Positions 35,828 to 43,535 of a stretch of 47,485 nucleotides of DNA are shown here, in pieces. Numbering within the stretch: position 1 is the stretch's first letter; the number at the start of each line of letters is the position of its first letter. The notes under the pieces are model-generated. The model was not told where the DNA came from. It searched no databases and was given only the letters and a program-made list of their open reading frames with translations. Source of the DNA: Inconstantimicrobium porci (GTDB taxonomy: Bacteria > Bacillota > Clostridia > Clostridiales > Clostridiaceae); the NCBI RefSeq assembly GCF_009696465.1, contig NZ_VULX01000019.1, forward strand, positions 1 through 47,485. Direction: 5' to 3'. The position numbers and the translations under genes are program-made.

Positions 35828-35856
35828 TATATTGGTATATTAAAAAATAAAGTCAA
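35828..35856 (-). promoter_or_regulatory. Candidate promoter of the precursor operon
   Basis: On the minus strand TTGACT (35851-35856) is followed by a 17-base spacer and AATATA (35828-35833), about 50 bases before the precursor start. The -35 is strong, the -10 only moderate. It lies in the 201-base gap shared with the divergent S41 protease gene. Confidence 0.45.
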
Positions 35857-35887
35857 TACTTTAATATAAAATAATTTTATATTAATT

Positions 35888-35916
35888 TTTAACATATATT
35901 GATTTTTTTATATAAT
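35888..35916 (+). promoter_or_regulatory. Candidate promoter of the S41 protease gene
   Basis: A perfect TATAAT at 35911-35916 sits 65 bases before the protease ATG. The element at -35 spacing (TTTAAC, 35888-35893) is weak, and the surrounding run of A and T makes chance matches likely. Confidence 0.35.
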
Positions 35917-35980
35917 ATGTTAACATTTTAGTAAAGTAAATTATTTTTAACTATTATAAATATTAGGAGAATGTATATTT

Positions 35981-37516
35981 ATGATTAATAAAAAAAATTC
36001 TAGAATATTAGCTGTAATTGGGGTTATAACAGTTATTACTACAGCTATTTTAATTACTAAATCACTAAAAACAAAAAGCAAACAAAATACAAAAGATTTT
36101 AACTCATTTATAAGTGATGTGAATAACTCTAAATCAGATGTAAGAAATACAACCACTAACTTAAAACCTGAATACCAAAATTGGTTAAAAGATGATAAAT
36201 TACCTTTTACGGAGAAAGAACTAGATGACATAAGCGTTTATGCAAATCAATTTCAAAATTCCTTTGACAATAATATCATTAAAAGTAATTCTGATGAATA
36301 CGATGAAAATAAGCTGCTAACATATGATAAAGCAAAAAAAGATACAGATAGGCTTTTTAATTTATTCAAATATGGTTATAGTGCATATGGATATTACGGA
36401 GGAGATTCAAAATTTAATGATGTAAAAGAAAAAGTGCTTTCTTCCTTGCCAAAAGATAAATCATTTACAGTTGATAATTTCAGAAATATTCTTGTTTCTA
36501 ATTTATCTTTTATTAATGATCAACATTTTGATATTCTTGATAAAAATAATCGTCCAAGCTTTAAAGGTAAATATTATTATATTTATGATGAGCCTATATA
36601 TAAAGATTCAACTGGCTACTATGAAATTAAACATTTAAAAAGATACTATATACAGTCAATGGACGGAAACAATAAAACCTCTGACTTTATTCATAAAACC
36701 ATAGGTAAGAAAGGTAATATAATATATAATATTGCTATAATGAATGACTTTACTAACGATATGAAACTTTCACGTAAAATAACGTTAAAATCTAAAAATG
36801 GACAGGAAACAAGTGAAACCATAGATTTAAGCTTGAAATTTTTTACTGCTAATTATAACACTTCATATGAATATACAGAGCAATCAGGCATTCCTATAGT
36901 AAAACTTTCAAGGTTTTATAATGTGTCTCAATCGGAAACTGACCTAAACGATTTTATTGATTCTGCTTCACAAATTAAAAGTTCTCCTGTTGCTATTTTA
37001 GATTTGCGTGGTAATACAGGTGGATATGACGATATTGCCCAGCAATGGATAATTAATTATTTTGGAGTTCTTAATGATAAGCAGAATATTTATTCTAGGG
37101 GAGCAACCATGGAGCTTCATTCGTCTTTGATAAAATCCCTAAATCAGACGTCTTATGATGAATTATTTAAGGAATTTCCTGGACATAAATCTAAAATAGT
37201 AAAAAATAAAAATATTCTTTTTATATTAATGGATAATGCTACAGCATCAGCTTCAGAAAAATTTATCGAATCACTTTCAAATATAGATAACATTGTGTTA
37301 GTAGGAACAAATACTAAGGGTGCATTACTAAGCGGTGATCCCAAATATTATAAACTATCAAACTCATCAATAAATGTTTATATTGGAACCATACTGTATA
37401 TGACTCCGTTTGGAATTGATTTTGAAGGCAAAGGTTTTGAACCAGACTTATTAGTTGATTCAAATGATGCACTTGATAAAACCATAAAATTAATAAAATA
37501 CTATAAACTTAAATAG
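35981..37516 (+). CDS. Membrane-anchored S41-family peptidase, divergent from the precursor gene
   Basis: A 511-residue protein with an N-terminal membrane anchor (residues 8-26, ILAVIGVITVITTAILIT), so the bulk lies outside the cell. The S41 (C-terminal-processing-peptidase) core carries VAILDLRGNTGGYDDIAQQW, the nucleophile region DNATASASEKFIESL (Ser423 likely) and VLVGTNTKGALLSGD (Lys446 likely) for a Ser/Lys dyad. No clear PDZ domain is visible; a 300-residue region of its own precedes the core. Placed back to back with the peptide operon, it may trim the exported peptide, degrade it for self-protection, or be unrelated. ATG follows TAGGAGAATGTATATTT. Confidence 0.85.
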   Translation: MINKKNSRILAVIGVITVITTAILITKSLKTKSKQNTKDFNSFISDVNNSKSDVRNTTTNLKPEYQNWLKDDKLPFTEKELDDISVYANQFQNSFDNNIIKSNSDEYDENKLLTYDKAKKDTDRLFNLFKYGYSAYGYYGGDSKFNDVKEKVLSSLPKDKSFTVDNFRNILVSNLSFINDQHFDILDKNNRPSFKGKYYYIYDEPIYKDSTGYYEIKHLKRYYIQSMDGNNKTSDFIHKTIGKKGNIIYNIAIMNDFTNDMKLSRKITLKSKNGQETSETIDLSLKFFTANYNTSYEYTEQSGIPIVKLSRFYNVSQSETDLNDFIDSASQIKSSPVAILDLRGNTGGYDDIAQQWIINYFGVLNDKQNIYSRGATMELHSSLIKSLNQTSYDELFKEFPGHKSKIVKNKNILFILMDNATASASEKFIESLSNIDNIVLVGTNTKGALLSGDPKYYKLSNSSINVYIGTILYMTPFGIDFEGKGFEPDLLVDSNDALDKTIKLIKYYKLK

Positions 37517-37555
37517 CACAAGAAATCTAGTATAAACTTTCGAGAAAATGAATAA

Positions 37556-37738
37556 GTTTTAATAGGTAGCTCATTTCAGATAAATCAAAATAATCTGGCA
37601 AAAGAGCTTGGAGTTGTTCAAGAAATAGTTAAACAAATGATTAAGACTTTACTAGATGAGAAACTGTTGTCAATATGGTATAGACAACAAAGTAAAAATA
37701 ATAGTCTTAAATATAATATTTATAGATTAAATTACTAG
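37556..37738 (+). pseudogene. Helix-turn-helix protein remnant (C-terminal part)
   Basis: An open stretch of about 60 codons with no start reads SSFQINQNNLAKELGVVQEI, then VKQMIKTLLDEKLL and a basic end KNNSLKYNIYRLNY. The first part is a convincing winged-helix or helix-turn-helix segment. It is preceded by a stop and has lost its front. It lies between the S41 gene and the IS256 element, suggesting a regulator or replication gene cut away by insertion. The rest of the gap to 38019 is the A/T-rich flank of the IS element with a stem at 37930-37973. Confidence 0.45.
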
Positions 37739-37805
37739 TAAAAGGAAAGGTGCATATCTTCTCTTTTGAACCTATGTCAATAAAGTACACACATTTTTTA
37801 ATCTT

Positions 37806-39332
37806 GAGGCTGTAAAATAATTTGTGTATTTACTATTTCTTCTTGAAATATTAAGATATCACTAGTTAAAAATATAATGTAATAATATAGAATATTTTGT
37901 GATATTCTGTAGTATATTTGTTAATTCTATACTGCATATTATCTCCATAAAGTGGTTATAATATGCAGTTAAGGAACATTTATTGAAGCTTTATTGCTTA
38001 ACTCGCAGTAAAACTTTTTTTATGCTTCTTTTTTGAGAACATCAGCATAAAGTATGTTAAGTTGATTTACAACTAAATCCCAATCAGGATAGTTTCTGGT
38101 CCATTTCTTCGAAATGCGTTGAACGGCTAGGTATAGCATTTTCAAAAGACTTTCATCAGTCGGAAAGATTAGCTTTGTCTTTGTTACTTTTCTAAATTGA
38201 CTGTTAAGACTTTCTATAGCGTTAGTAGTATAAATTATCTTTCTTATATAATCAGGAAATGCAAAGAAAGTACTTATAGTATCCCAATTATCCTCCCAGC
38301 TCTTAATTGCATTTGGATATTTACCAGACCATTGTTCTTTCATATCTATCAAATTATTCATAGCAGTTTCCTCATTTACAGCAGCATATACTGTCTTAAG
38401 GTCGGCGGCGAAAGCCTTACGATCTTTGTACGGAATATATTTCATACTATTTCTTATTTGATGTATTATACAAGTTTGTATCTTTGATGATGGATAAGCA
38501 GCTTCTATGGCTTCCTTAAAGCCTTTAAGGCCATCTACACAGAATATAAGTACATTTTGAACGCCTCTATTCTTAAGATCATTTAATACTGATAGCCAGA
38601 ATTTACTGCTTTCATTTACACCTATCCATATACCTAAAACTTCTTTCTGCCCATCCATATTAACTCCAATAACAACATAAGCAGCCTTCTTTACAATTTG
38701 TTTATCTTCTCTTACTTTGTAATGAATAGCATCCATAAACATAAAAGCATAAGTTTTTTCTAAGGGTCTATTCTGCCAGTCGTAAACTAACGGAAGAATT
38801 CTGTTAGTAATGTTGGATACTGTATCTGCGCTAATATCAACTCCGTAAAGTTCTTTTACCTGTTCAGAGATATCTCTTGTTGTCATGCCAGTTGCATATA
38901 GCTTTAATATTTTATCTTCGATTCCATCAACGGTACGTTGATGTTTAGGAATTATCTGAGGTTCAAATTCACCGTTTCTATCTCTAGGGACATCAATTTG
39001 TACTGGGCCTAATTCAGTTTTTACGGTCTTTTTAGAATAGCCATTTCTTCTATTTGTTGTTCCTTTTTCAGTGGAATCAGACTTCTGATAGCCTAATGCT
39101 TCATCCATTTCTGCTTCTAATGCTTCCTGTAAAACATCCTTAAACATATCTTTTAAACCAGCTAAAATATCATCTGCACTCTTAAAATCCTGCTCTTTAA
39201 TGTATTCTCTTAATAAATCCTTCGACAAATTTGACATAAAAAACAACTCCTTCTGTAATAATTTGTTATCTTAATTATTGACAAGAAGAAGTTGTTTTTA
39301 TTCACTTTACACAAAATTATTTATAGGCTCGA
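37806..39332. mobile_element. IS256-family insertion sequence
   Basis: A transposase gene is flanked by related ends. The left end reads GAGGCTGTAAAATAATTTGT. The right end, read inward from the other strand, is GAGCCTATAAATAATTTTGT followed by GTAAAGTG. The match supports terminal inverted repeats of about 25 bases. No clear direct repeat of the target is visible, so the exact ends may be off by several bases. The left flank between repeat and transposase stop is about 210 bases, longer than usual for this family, and holds an extra stem (actgcatattat and complement). Confidence 0.65.
38020..39237 (-). CDS. IS256-family transposase (mutator type)
   Basis: A 405-residue DDE transposase with the family hallmarks. 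N-terminal FKDVLQEALEAEMDEALGYQ and RNGYSKKTVKTELGPVQIDV followed by PRDRNGEFEPQIIPKHQRT come first. Catalytic segments are FMDAIHYKVRED (first Asp), VLIFCVDGLKGFKEAIEAA (second Asp), CIIHQIRNSMKYI and the late TTNAIESLNSQFRKVTK (Glu). The reading frame is complete, so it may be active. The start is placed at the ATG after AGAAGGAGTTGTTTTTT; three codons upstream is an in-frame TTG with no better context. Confidence 0.95.
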   Translation of the reverse strand: MSNLSKDLLREYIKEQDFKSADDILAGLKDMFKDVLQEALEAEMDEALGYQKSDSTEKGTTNRRNGYSKKTVKTELGPVQIDVPRDRNGEFEPQIIPKHQRTVDGIEDKILKLYATGMTTRDISEQVKELYGVDISADTVSNITNRILPLVYDWQNRPLEKTYAFMFMDAIHYKVREDKQIVKKAAYVVIGVNMDGQKEVLGIWIGVNESSKFWLSVLNDLKNRGVQNVLIFCVDGLKGFKEAIEAAYPSSKIQTCIIHQIRNSMKYIPYKDRKAFAADLKTVYAAVNEETAMNNLIDMKEQWSGKYPNAIKSWEDNWDTISTFFAFPDYIRKIIYTTNAIESLNSQFRKVTKTKLIFPTDESLLKMLYLAVQRISKKWTRNYPDWDLVVNQLNILYADVLKKEA

Positions 39333-39406
39333 GCCTCCATTAGAATGAAAAAATCAGCAGGCTGATTTGTCCTGAATTATATATTATACATTTTAAATTA
39401 TAAATT

Positions 39407-39449
39407 AGATAACTAAAAAACGGCTTATTAAGCCGTTTTTTAGTTATCT
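39407..39449 (-). terminator. Terminator overlapping the end of the rubrerythrin gene
   Basis: Two perfect 21-base arms (AGATAACTAAAAAACGGCTTA and complement) around one T form a strong hairpin with T-rich ends. The last codons and the stop of the rubrerythrin gene lie inside the right arm. It works in both directions on paper; the gene oriented into it is rubrerythrin. Confidence 0.88.
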
Positions 39450-40024
39450 TGAGAGTGTACTTCGTAAAAGCCTTGTGGGTACTTGCAGACTGGACACACA
39501 GCTGGCGCTGATTTTGATTCTAATATGTAGCCACAGTTTCTACACTTCCACAGCTTTGGTGTATCTGAAGTAAAAAGTGTACTGCTCTTCATTTTGTCAT
39601 ATACATCTAAAAATCTTTCTTCATGAGTTTTTTCTATTGAGGCTATATTTTTAAAAGCTGTTGAAATTTCAGGAAAGCCTTCTGAGGCAGCTATTTCAGA
39701 GAATTCCTTATAAGCGGAACTCCACTCGTCATGTTCTCCGTCGGCTGCAGCTTTTAAGTTTTCTTCTATTGTGCCAAGTTCTATTGGATAATGAGCATCT
39801 ACATGTATGTCACATGAACCAAGTCCTTTAATAAGAAAATCATAAAATACTTTAGCATGAGCTTTTTCATTTTTTGCAGTTTCATCAAAGACATGAGCAA
39901 TATAATCCTGTTTTTGCTGAGTTGCTATTTCATAGAAAAAAGTATATCTGTTTCTTGCCTGAGATTCACCTGCAAAAGCTCTAGCAAGACATTCAGCAGT
40001 TTTTGTTCCTTTCAAATTTTTCAT
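39440..40024 (-). CDS. rbr: Rubrerythrin (non-heme diiron peroxidase)
   Basis: A 194-residue protein. The ferritin-like diiron domain starts ECLARAFAGESQARNRYTFF and has further ligands in FDETAKNEKAHAKVFYDF and NIASIEKTHEERFLDVYDKM. A C-terminal rubredoxin-like iron site is formed by LWKCRNCGYILES and APAVCPVCKYPQGFYEVH. The order is that of classical rubrerythrins, which reduce hydrogen peroxide in anaerobes using electrons from rubredoxin or NADH systems. TAGGAGGTTAAATATATG gives the start. It stands alone, with a strong terminator. The 218-base gap upstream is A/T-rich with repeated tatagt/actata elements but no clear operator. Confidence 0.96.
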   Translation of the reverse strand: MKNLKGTKTAECLARAFAGESQARNRYTFFYEIATQQKQDYIAHVFDETAKNEKAHAKVFYDFLIKGLGSCDIHVDAHYPIELGTIEENLKAAADGEHDEWSSAYKEFSEIAASEGFPEISTAFKNIASIEKTHEERFLDVYDKMKSSTLFTSDTPKLWKCRNCGYILESKSAPAVCPVCKYPQGFYEVHSQDN

Positions 40025-40194
40025 ATATTTAACCTCCTAAAGTCAATTTATAATATAGTATTTGTTAAATGGTATAAACTATACTATAAATAGCATGATA
40101 TATGGTAGTGATAACTAATTTAATAAATAACTAATAGTTAAGGACATTTAAAATATAATTGTAATAACTCTTTTAAATTAAGTTAATGTATACG

Positions 40195-40223
40195 TTGATT
40201 TATTAAAATAAGTATGATATCAT
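40195..40223 (+). promoter_or_regulatory. Promoter of tRNA-Arg
   Basis: TTGATT at 40195-40200, a 17-base spacer and TATCAT at 40218-40223, 19 bases before the tRNA, the same distance as at the tRNA-Ser promoters. Confidence 0.7.
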
Positions 40224-40242
40224 ATTGATGGTAAAAGAATAT

Positions 40243-40319
40243 GCGATAGTAGCTCAGTTGGATAGAGTGGCTGGCTACGAACCAGTAGGTCGGGGGTTCG
40301 AATCCCTCCTGTCGTACCA
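40243..40319 (+). tRNA. tRNA-Arg (anticodon ACG)
   Basis: The acceptor GCGATAG pairs with CTGTCGT through two G-T wobbles. The anticodon loop is CTACGAA, the T-arm has GGTTCGAATCC, and CCA is encoded at 40317-40319. A34 would be edited to inosine to read CGU, CGC and CGA. Confidence 0.95.
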
Positions 40320-40323
40320 AGCT

Positions 40324-40354
40324 AAAGACTTCGGAGTTTCCGGAGTCTTTTTTT
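40324..40354 (+). terminator. Terminator of tRNA-Arg
   Basis: AAAGACTTCGGA pairs with TCCGGAGTCTTT (one wobble) around GTT, followed by a T run. Confidence 0.9.
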
Positions 40355-40521
40355 CATACAAAAATATAATGATTTAACGAAGTTAGAGTATTTAATTGTA
40401 TTTATAGCGTTGTTTATTATTCGTATTATTATCACATGTAAATATACAATAAAACATTTACATAAATTAAATTGACATAAAAGTAAAACTATGTTATTTT
40501 AAAAAAAGAAAAGTTAATATT

Positions 40522-40612
40522 AACAGGGGAGCTTGTATGTGAACAGGCTGAGAGGAAACTAGAGTTTCGACCCTTATACCTGATTTGGATAATGCCAACG
40601 TAGGAATAAGTA
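40522..40612 (+). promoter_or_regulatory. TPP riboswitch (THI element)
   Basis: The conserved aptamer parts are present in order: acaggggagc, gctgagagg, cgacccttatacctgattt and ggataatgccaacgtagga. It binds thiamine pyrophosphate and switches off the following genes. A terminator hairpin stands directly downstream, so control is probably at transcription termination. Confidence 0.95.
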
Positions 40613-40624
40613 AAAGTGATGTTT

Positions 40625-40664
40625 ATAGCAGCATGACCTATTTGGTTTTGGCTGCTATTTTTTA
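40625..40664 (+). terminator. Riboswitch-controlled terminator
   Basis: ATAGCAGC (40625-40632) and GCTGCTAT (40651-40658) form the stem, followed by TTTTTATT. It lies 12 bases after the TPP aptamer. In the ligand-free state the aptamer 3' strand could pair with upstream parts and leave cytX transcribed. Confidence 0.8.
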
Positions 40665-40740
40665 TTCTACTAAGACTTATATGTAATTTAAAATTTAGAT
40701 TTTAAATTAAATAATTATTATATAGAGTCTTAGTAGAATA
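40663..40740. repeat. Inverted-repeat element between riboswitch and cytX
   Basis: Perfect 15-base arms TATTCTACTAAGACT (40663-40677) and its complement (40726-40740) enclose 48 A/T-rich bases that hold a second inverted repeat (atttaaaatttagattttaaat). The size and compactness suggest a small palindromic insertion or an extra RNA stem in the leader. No coding capacity. Confidence 0.55.
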
Positions 40741-40821
40741 ATATTCACTTAATTAAGTAAAAAGATCCTGCGGAATTTCCTTATCATTATAAAAAATACT
40801 TAGAATATGGGGGATTTCATT

Positions 40822-42000
40822 TTGGAAGAGAAAAAAACATCAGTATTATCTAACGGCCTTATTTGGTTTGGAGCAGCTGTATCAATAGCTGAAATATTGA
40901 CAGGTACACTACTTGCACCATTAGGATTTACTAAAGGACTTGCAGCAATTATAATTGGACATCTTATCGGATGTATACTTTTATATTTTGCAGGAGTAAT
41001 CGGAGCTGAGACTGAAAGAAGCTCTATGGAAACTGTAAAGATGTCATTTGGACAGAAAGGATCATTTTTATTTTCATTTCTTAATGTCTTGCAGCTTGTG
41101 GGTTGGACTGCAGTGATGATTTTTAATGGTGCAATTGCTGCACAGACTGCTTTTAGTATCAGCAATGAATGGATATGGAGTGTCATAATAGGAGCACTTA
41201 TAATCGTCTGGATAATGATTGGGATAAAGAATCTTGACAAAGTCAACGCAGTAGCTATGACTGGATTATTTATTCTGACAATAGTATTAAGCGTAGTAGT
41301 TTTTAAAGGAAATGTTGCAAAACCTGTTTCTGGAGATGGTATCAGCTTTGGAGCTGCAGTTGAACTTGCAGTAGCAATGCCGCTTTCATGGCTGCCACTT
41401 ATATCAGATTATACAAGAACTGCAGAAAGGAAAAAGAAGACAGCGTTTGTGAGCGCAATAGTTTACTTTTTTGCAAGTTGCTATATGTATGTCATAGGAA
41501 TGGGAGCTGCAATCTTCACTGGAGAAAGTGATGTTGCAAAAATCATGGTAAGTGCAGGTCTTGGTATTGTAGCACTTGTGATAATCGTATTTTCCACAGT
41601 TACAACTACTTTTCTTGATGCATATTCTGCAGGAGTAAGTTCTGTAAGTATCTCAAAGAAGATTGACGAAAAGAAAGCAGCAATAATCGTAACTGTTATA
41701 GGAACAGCACTTGCTATTTTTACACCAATAACAAAGTTTGAAGATTTCTTATACCTAATAGGATCTGTATTTGCTCCTATGATTGCAATTCAGATTACAG
41801 ATTACTTTGTTATTAAGAAAAGTTATATAGAAAAACAATTTATTATTAAAAATTTAATTATATGGGCAGCTGGATTTGCTTTATACAGATGCTTAATGAA
41901 AGTAGATATACTAGTAGGCAATACACTGCCTGATATGGCTGTAGTAATAATAGTATGTATCATAATTAATAAAATTTTTGGAGGAGAAAAAGATGTTTAG
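40822..42000 (+). CDS. cytX: CytX-type hydroxymethylpyrimidine permease (NCS1 family)
   Basis: An integral membrane protein of about 392 residues with some 11-12 helices. It opens near SNGLIWFGAAVSIAEILTGT and continues LAPLGFTKGLAAIIIGHLIG. AVAMPLSWLPLISDYTRTAE is the conserved middle of the NCS1 permeases, and FSTVTTTFLDAYSAGVS follows. CytX proteins are repeatedly found under TPP riboswitches and are inferred to import the HMP pyrimidine of thiamine. That fits this place, first in a TPP-controlled operon with thiM, thiE and thiD. The start is probably TTG at 40822, seven bases after GGGGGA; an upstream ATG at 40807 overlaps this ribosome-binding site. The stop overlaps thiM. Confidence 0.9.
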   Translation: MEEKKTSVLSNGLIWFGAAVSIAEILTGTLLAPLGFTKGLAAIIIGHLIGCILLYFAGVIGAETERSSMETVKMSFGQKGSFLFSFLNVLQLVGWTAVMIFNGAIAAQTAFSISNEWIWSVIIGALIIVWIMIGIKNLDKVNAVAMTGLFILTIVLSVVVFKGNVAKPVSGDGISFGAAVELAVAMPLSWLPLISDYTRTAERKKKTAFVSAIVYFFASCYMYVIGMGAAIFTGESDVAKIMVSAGLGIVALVIIVFSTVTTTFLDAYSAGVSSVSISKKIDEKKAAIIVTVIGTALAIFTPITKFEDFLYLIGSVFAPMIAIQITDYFVIKKSYIEKQFIIKNLIIWAAGFALYRCLMKVDILVGNTLPDMAVVIIVCIIINKIFGGEKDV

Positions 42001-42817
42001 TGAAAGATTAGAAAATTTAAGGAAGAATACGCCGTTAGTACATAACATAACAAATTATGTGACAGTAAATGACTGTGCCAATATACTTTTAGCATGTGGC
42101 GCATCACCAATAATGGCTGATGATAGTGAAGAAGTTGAAGATATTACTTCAATATGCAGTGCTCTTAACATTAACATAGGAACACTTAACAAGAATACAA
42201 TACCTTCAATGTTCTTAGCAGGAAAGAAAGCAAATGAGCTTCATCATCCAATAATTCTTGATCCAGTTGGAGCTGGAGCTTCAAAACTTAGAACAGAAAC
42301 TGCACAGAAATTAATAGATGAAATTAAGTTTACAGTAATAAGAGGAAACATTTCAGAAATAAAGACTCTTGCTAGGGGAAATGGCACAACTAAAGGCGTT
42401 GATGCTGATGTGGCTGATAAGGTTACTGAAGAAAACCTTGATTCAGTTATCAAGTTTACAAAGGAGTTTGCAAAGAAGACAGGAGCTATTATCGCTATAA
42501 CAGGTGTTATAGACATAGTTGCAGATGACAAAAAGGCTTACGTTTTACGTAATGGAAACACAATGATGGGCAAGATAACAGGAAGCGGATGTATGCTTAC
42601 TGCTATGACTGCTGCCTACATTGCAGCTAATCAGGACAATTCACTTGAAGCTGTTGCTGCCAGCATATGTGCTATGGGAGTTTGTGGAGAAAGAGCTTTT
42701 GATAAGATTCAGAAGAAACATGGCGGAAACTCAACTTATAGAAATTATATAATAGATGAAATTTATAATCTTGATGGCAAAACTTTAGAGGAGTGTGCTA
42801 GATATGAAATTAGATAA
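41993..42817 (+). CDS. thiM: Hydroxyethylthiazole kinase ThiM
   Basis: A 274-residue ribokinase-fold enzyme that phosphorylates the thiazole alcohol for thiamine salvage. Motifs include PLVHNITNYVTVNDCANILL and ACGASPIMADDSEEV, then HPIILDPVGAGASKLRTETA, VIRGNISEI, and the anion hole ITGSGCMLTAMTAAYIA. The start ATG sits eight bases inside the end of cytX and is preceded by GGAGGAGAAAAAG. The order cytX-thiM-thiE-thiD makes a pure salvage operon: the thiazole comes through ThiM and the pyrimidine through CytX and ThiD. Confidence 0.97.
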   Translation: MFSERLENLRKNTPLVHNITNYVTVNDCANILLACGASPIMADDSEEVEDITSICSALNINIGTLNKNTIPSMFLAGKKANELHHPIILDPVGAGASKLRTETAQKLIDEIKFTVIRGNISEIKTLARGNGTTKGVDADVADKVTEENLDSVIKFTKEFAKKTGAIIAITGVIDIVADDKKAYVLRNGNTMMGKITGSGCMLTAMTAAYIAANQDNSLEAVAASICAMGVCGERAFDKIQKKHGGNSTYRNYIIDEIYNLDGKTLEECARYEIR

Positions 42818-43451
42818 AAAATATATGCAACTATATGCAGTTACTGATAGAAAATGGCTTACCGGTAGGACTTTAGAACATGATGTTGAGGAATGCCTAA
42901 AGGGAGGAGCAACATTCATCCAGCTTAGAGAAAAGAATATGGACCAAGCAAGTCTGCTTAAGGAAGCATTTATTATTAAGGATTTGTGCAGAAAGTATAA
43001 TGTTCCATTTGTCATTGATGATGATGTAGATGCAGCTATAAAATGTGATGCTGATGGCATTCATGTTGGACAAAGCGACATGGAAGCAGGAGATGTAAGA
43101 GCAAAAATTGGGCCAGATAAGATACTTGGAGTTTCTGCACATACTGTTGAGGAAGCAGTGAGGGCAGAAAAGAGAGGAGCAGATTACTTAGGGGTAGGAG
43201 CTGTCTTTTCTACAACAACTAAGCTTGATGCATGTGATGTGTCAGCAGAAACACTAAGTGAAATATGTAATGCTGTATCAATCCCAGTAGTTGCAATAGG
43301 AGGTATAAGCCACGATAACATATTAGAACTTAAAGGTACAGGAGTTGACGGAGTAGCTGTAATTTCAGCATTATTTGCACAAAAAGACATAAGAAAAGCA
43401 ACTGAAGACTTGCGCAAATTATCAGAAGAAATGACGCTATCTGTTAGATAA
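42804..43451 (+). CDS. thiE: Thiamine-phosphate synthase ThiE
   Basis: A 215-residue TIM-barrel enzyme that joins HMP-PP and thiazole phosphate to thiamine phosphate. Visible motifs are GATFIQLREKNMDQASLLKE, PFVIDDDVDAAIKCDADGIH followed by VGQSDM, LGVSAHTVEEAVRAEKRGAD followed by YLGVGAVFSTTTK, and IPVVAIGGISHDNI. All catalytic segments look intact. The ATG at 42804 lies 10 bases after AGGAG and overlaps the thiM end by 14 bases. A GTG three codons earlier is less likely. Confidence 0.97.
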   Translation: MKLDKKYMQLYAVTDRKWLTGRTLEHDVEECLKGGATFIQLREKNMDQASLLKEAFIIKDLCRKYNVPFVIDDDVDAAIKCDADGIHVGQSDMEAGDVRAKIGPDKILGVSAHTVEEAVRAEKRGADYLGVGAVFSTTTKLDACDVSAETLSEICNAVSIPVVAIGGISHDNILELKGTGVDGVAVISALFAQKDIRKATEDLRKLSEEMTLSVR

Positions 43452-43484
43452 GAGATCGGAACTAAGAGAGCAGAGAATCGGATT

Positions 43485-43503
43485 AAACTCCTTTTGGGAG
43501 TTT
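43485..43503 (+). terminator. Weak hairpin between thiE and thiD
   Basis: AAACTCC and GGAGTTT enclose tttt-g but no T run follows (cgagc). It resembles the terminator at 16985, including the gatt before the stem. It might reduce read-through into thiD or be a repeat relic. Confidence 0.45.
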
Positions 43504-43535
43504 CGAGCTAAAGTATTAAAAGGTGGGAAAATATT

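Noticed and set aside
38197-38487. Plus-strand open frame inside the IS256 transposase
   Set aside because: It is the complement of the conserved transposase core, with no start signals.
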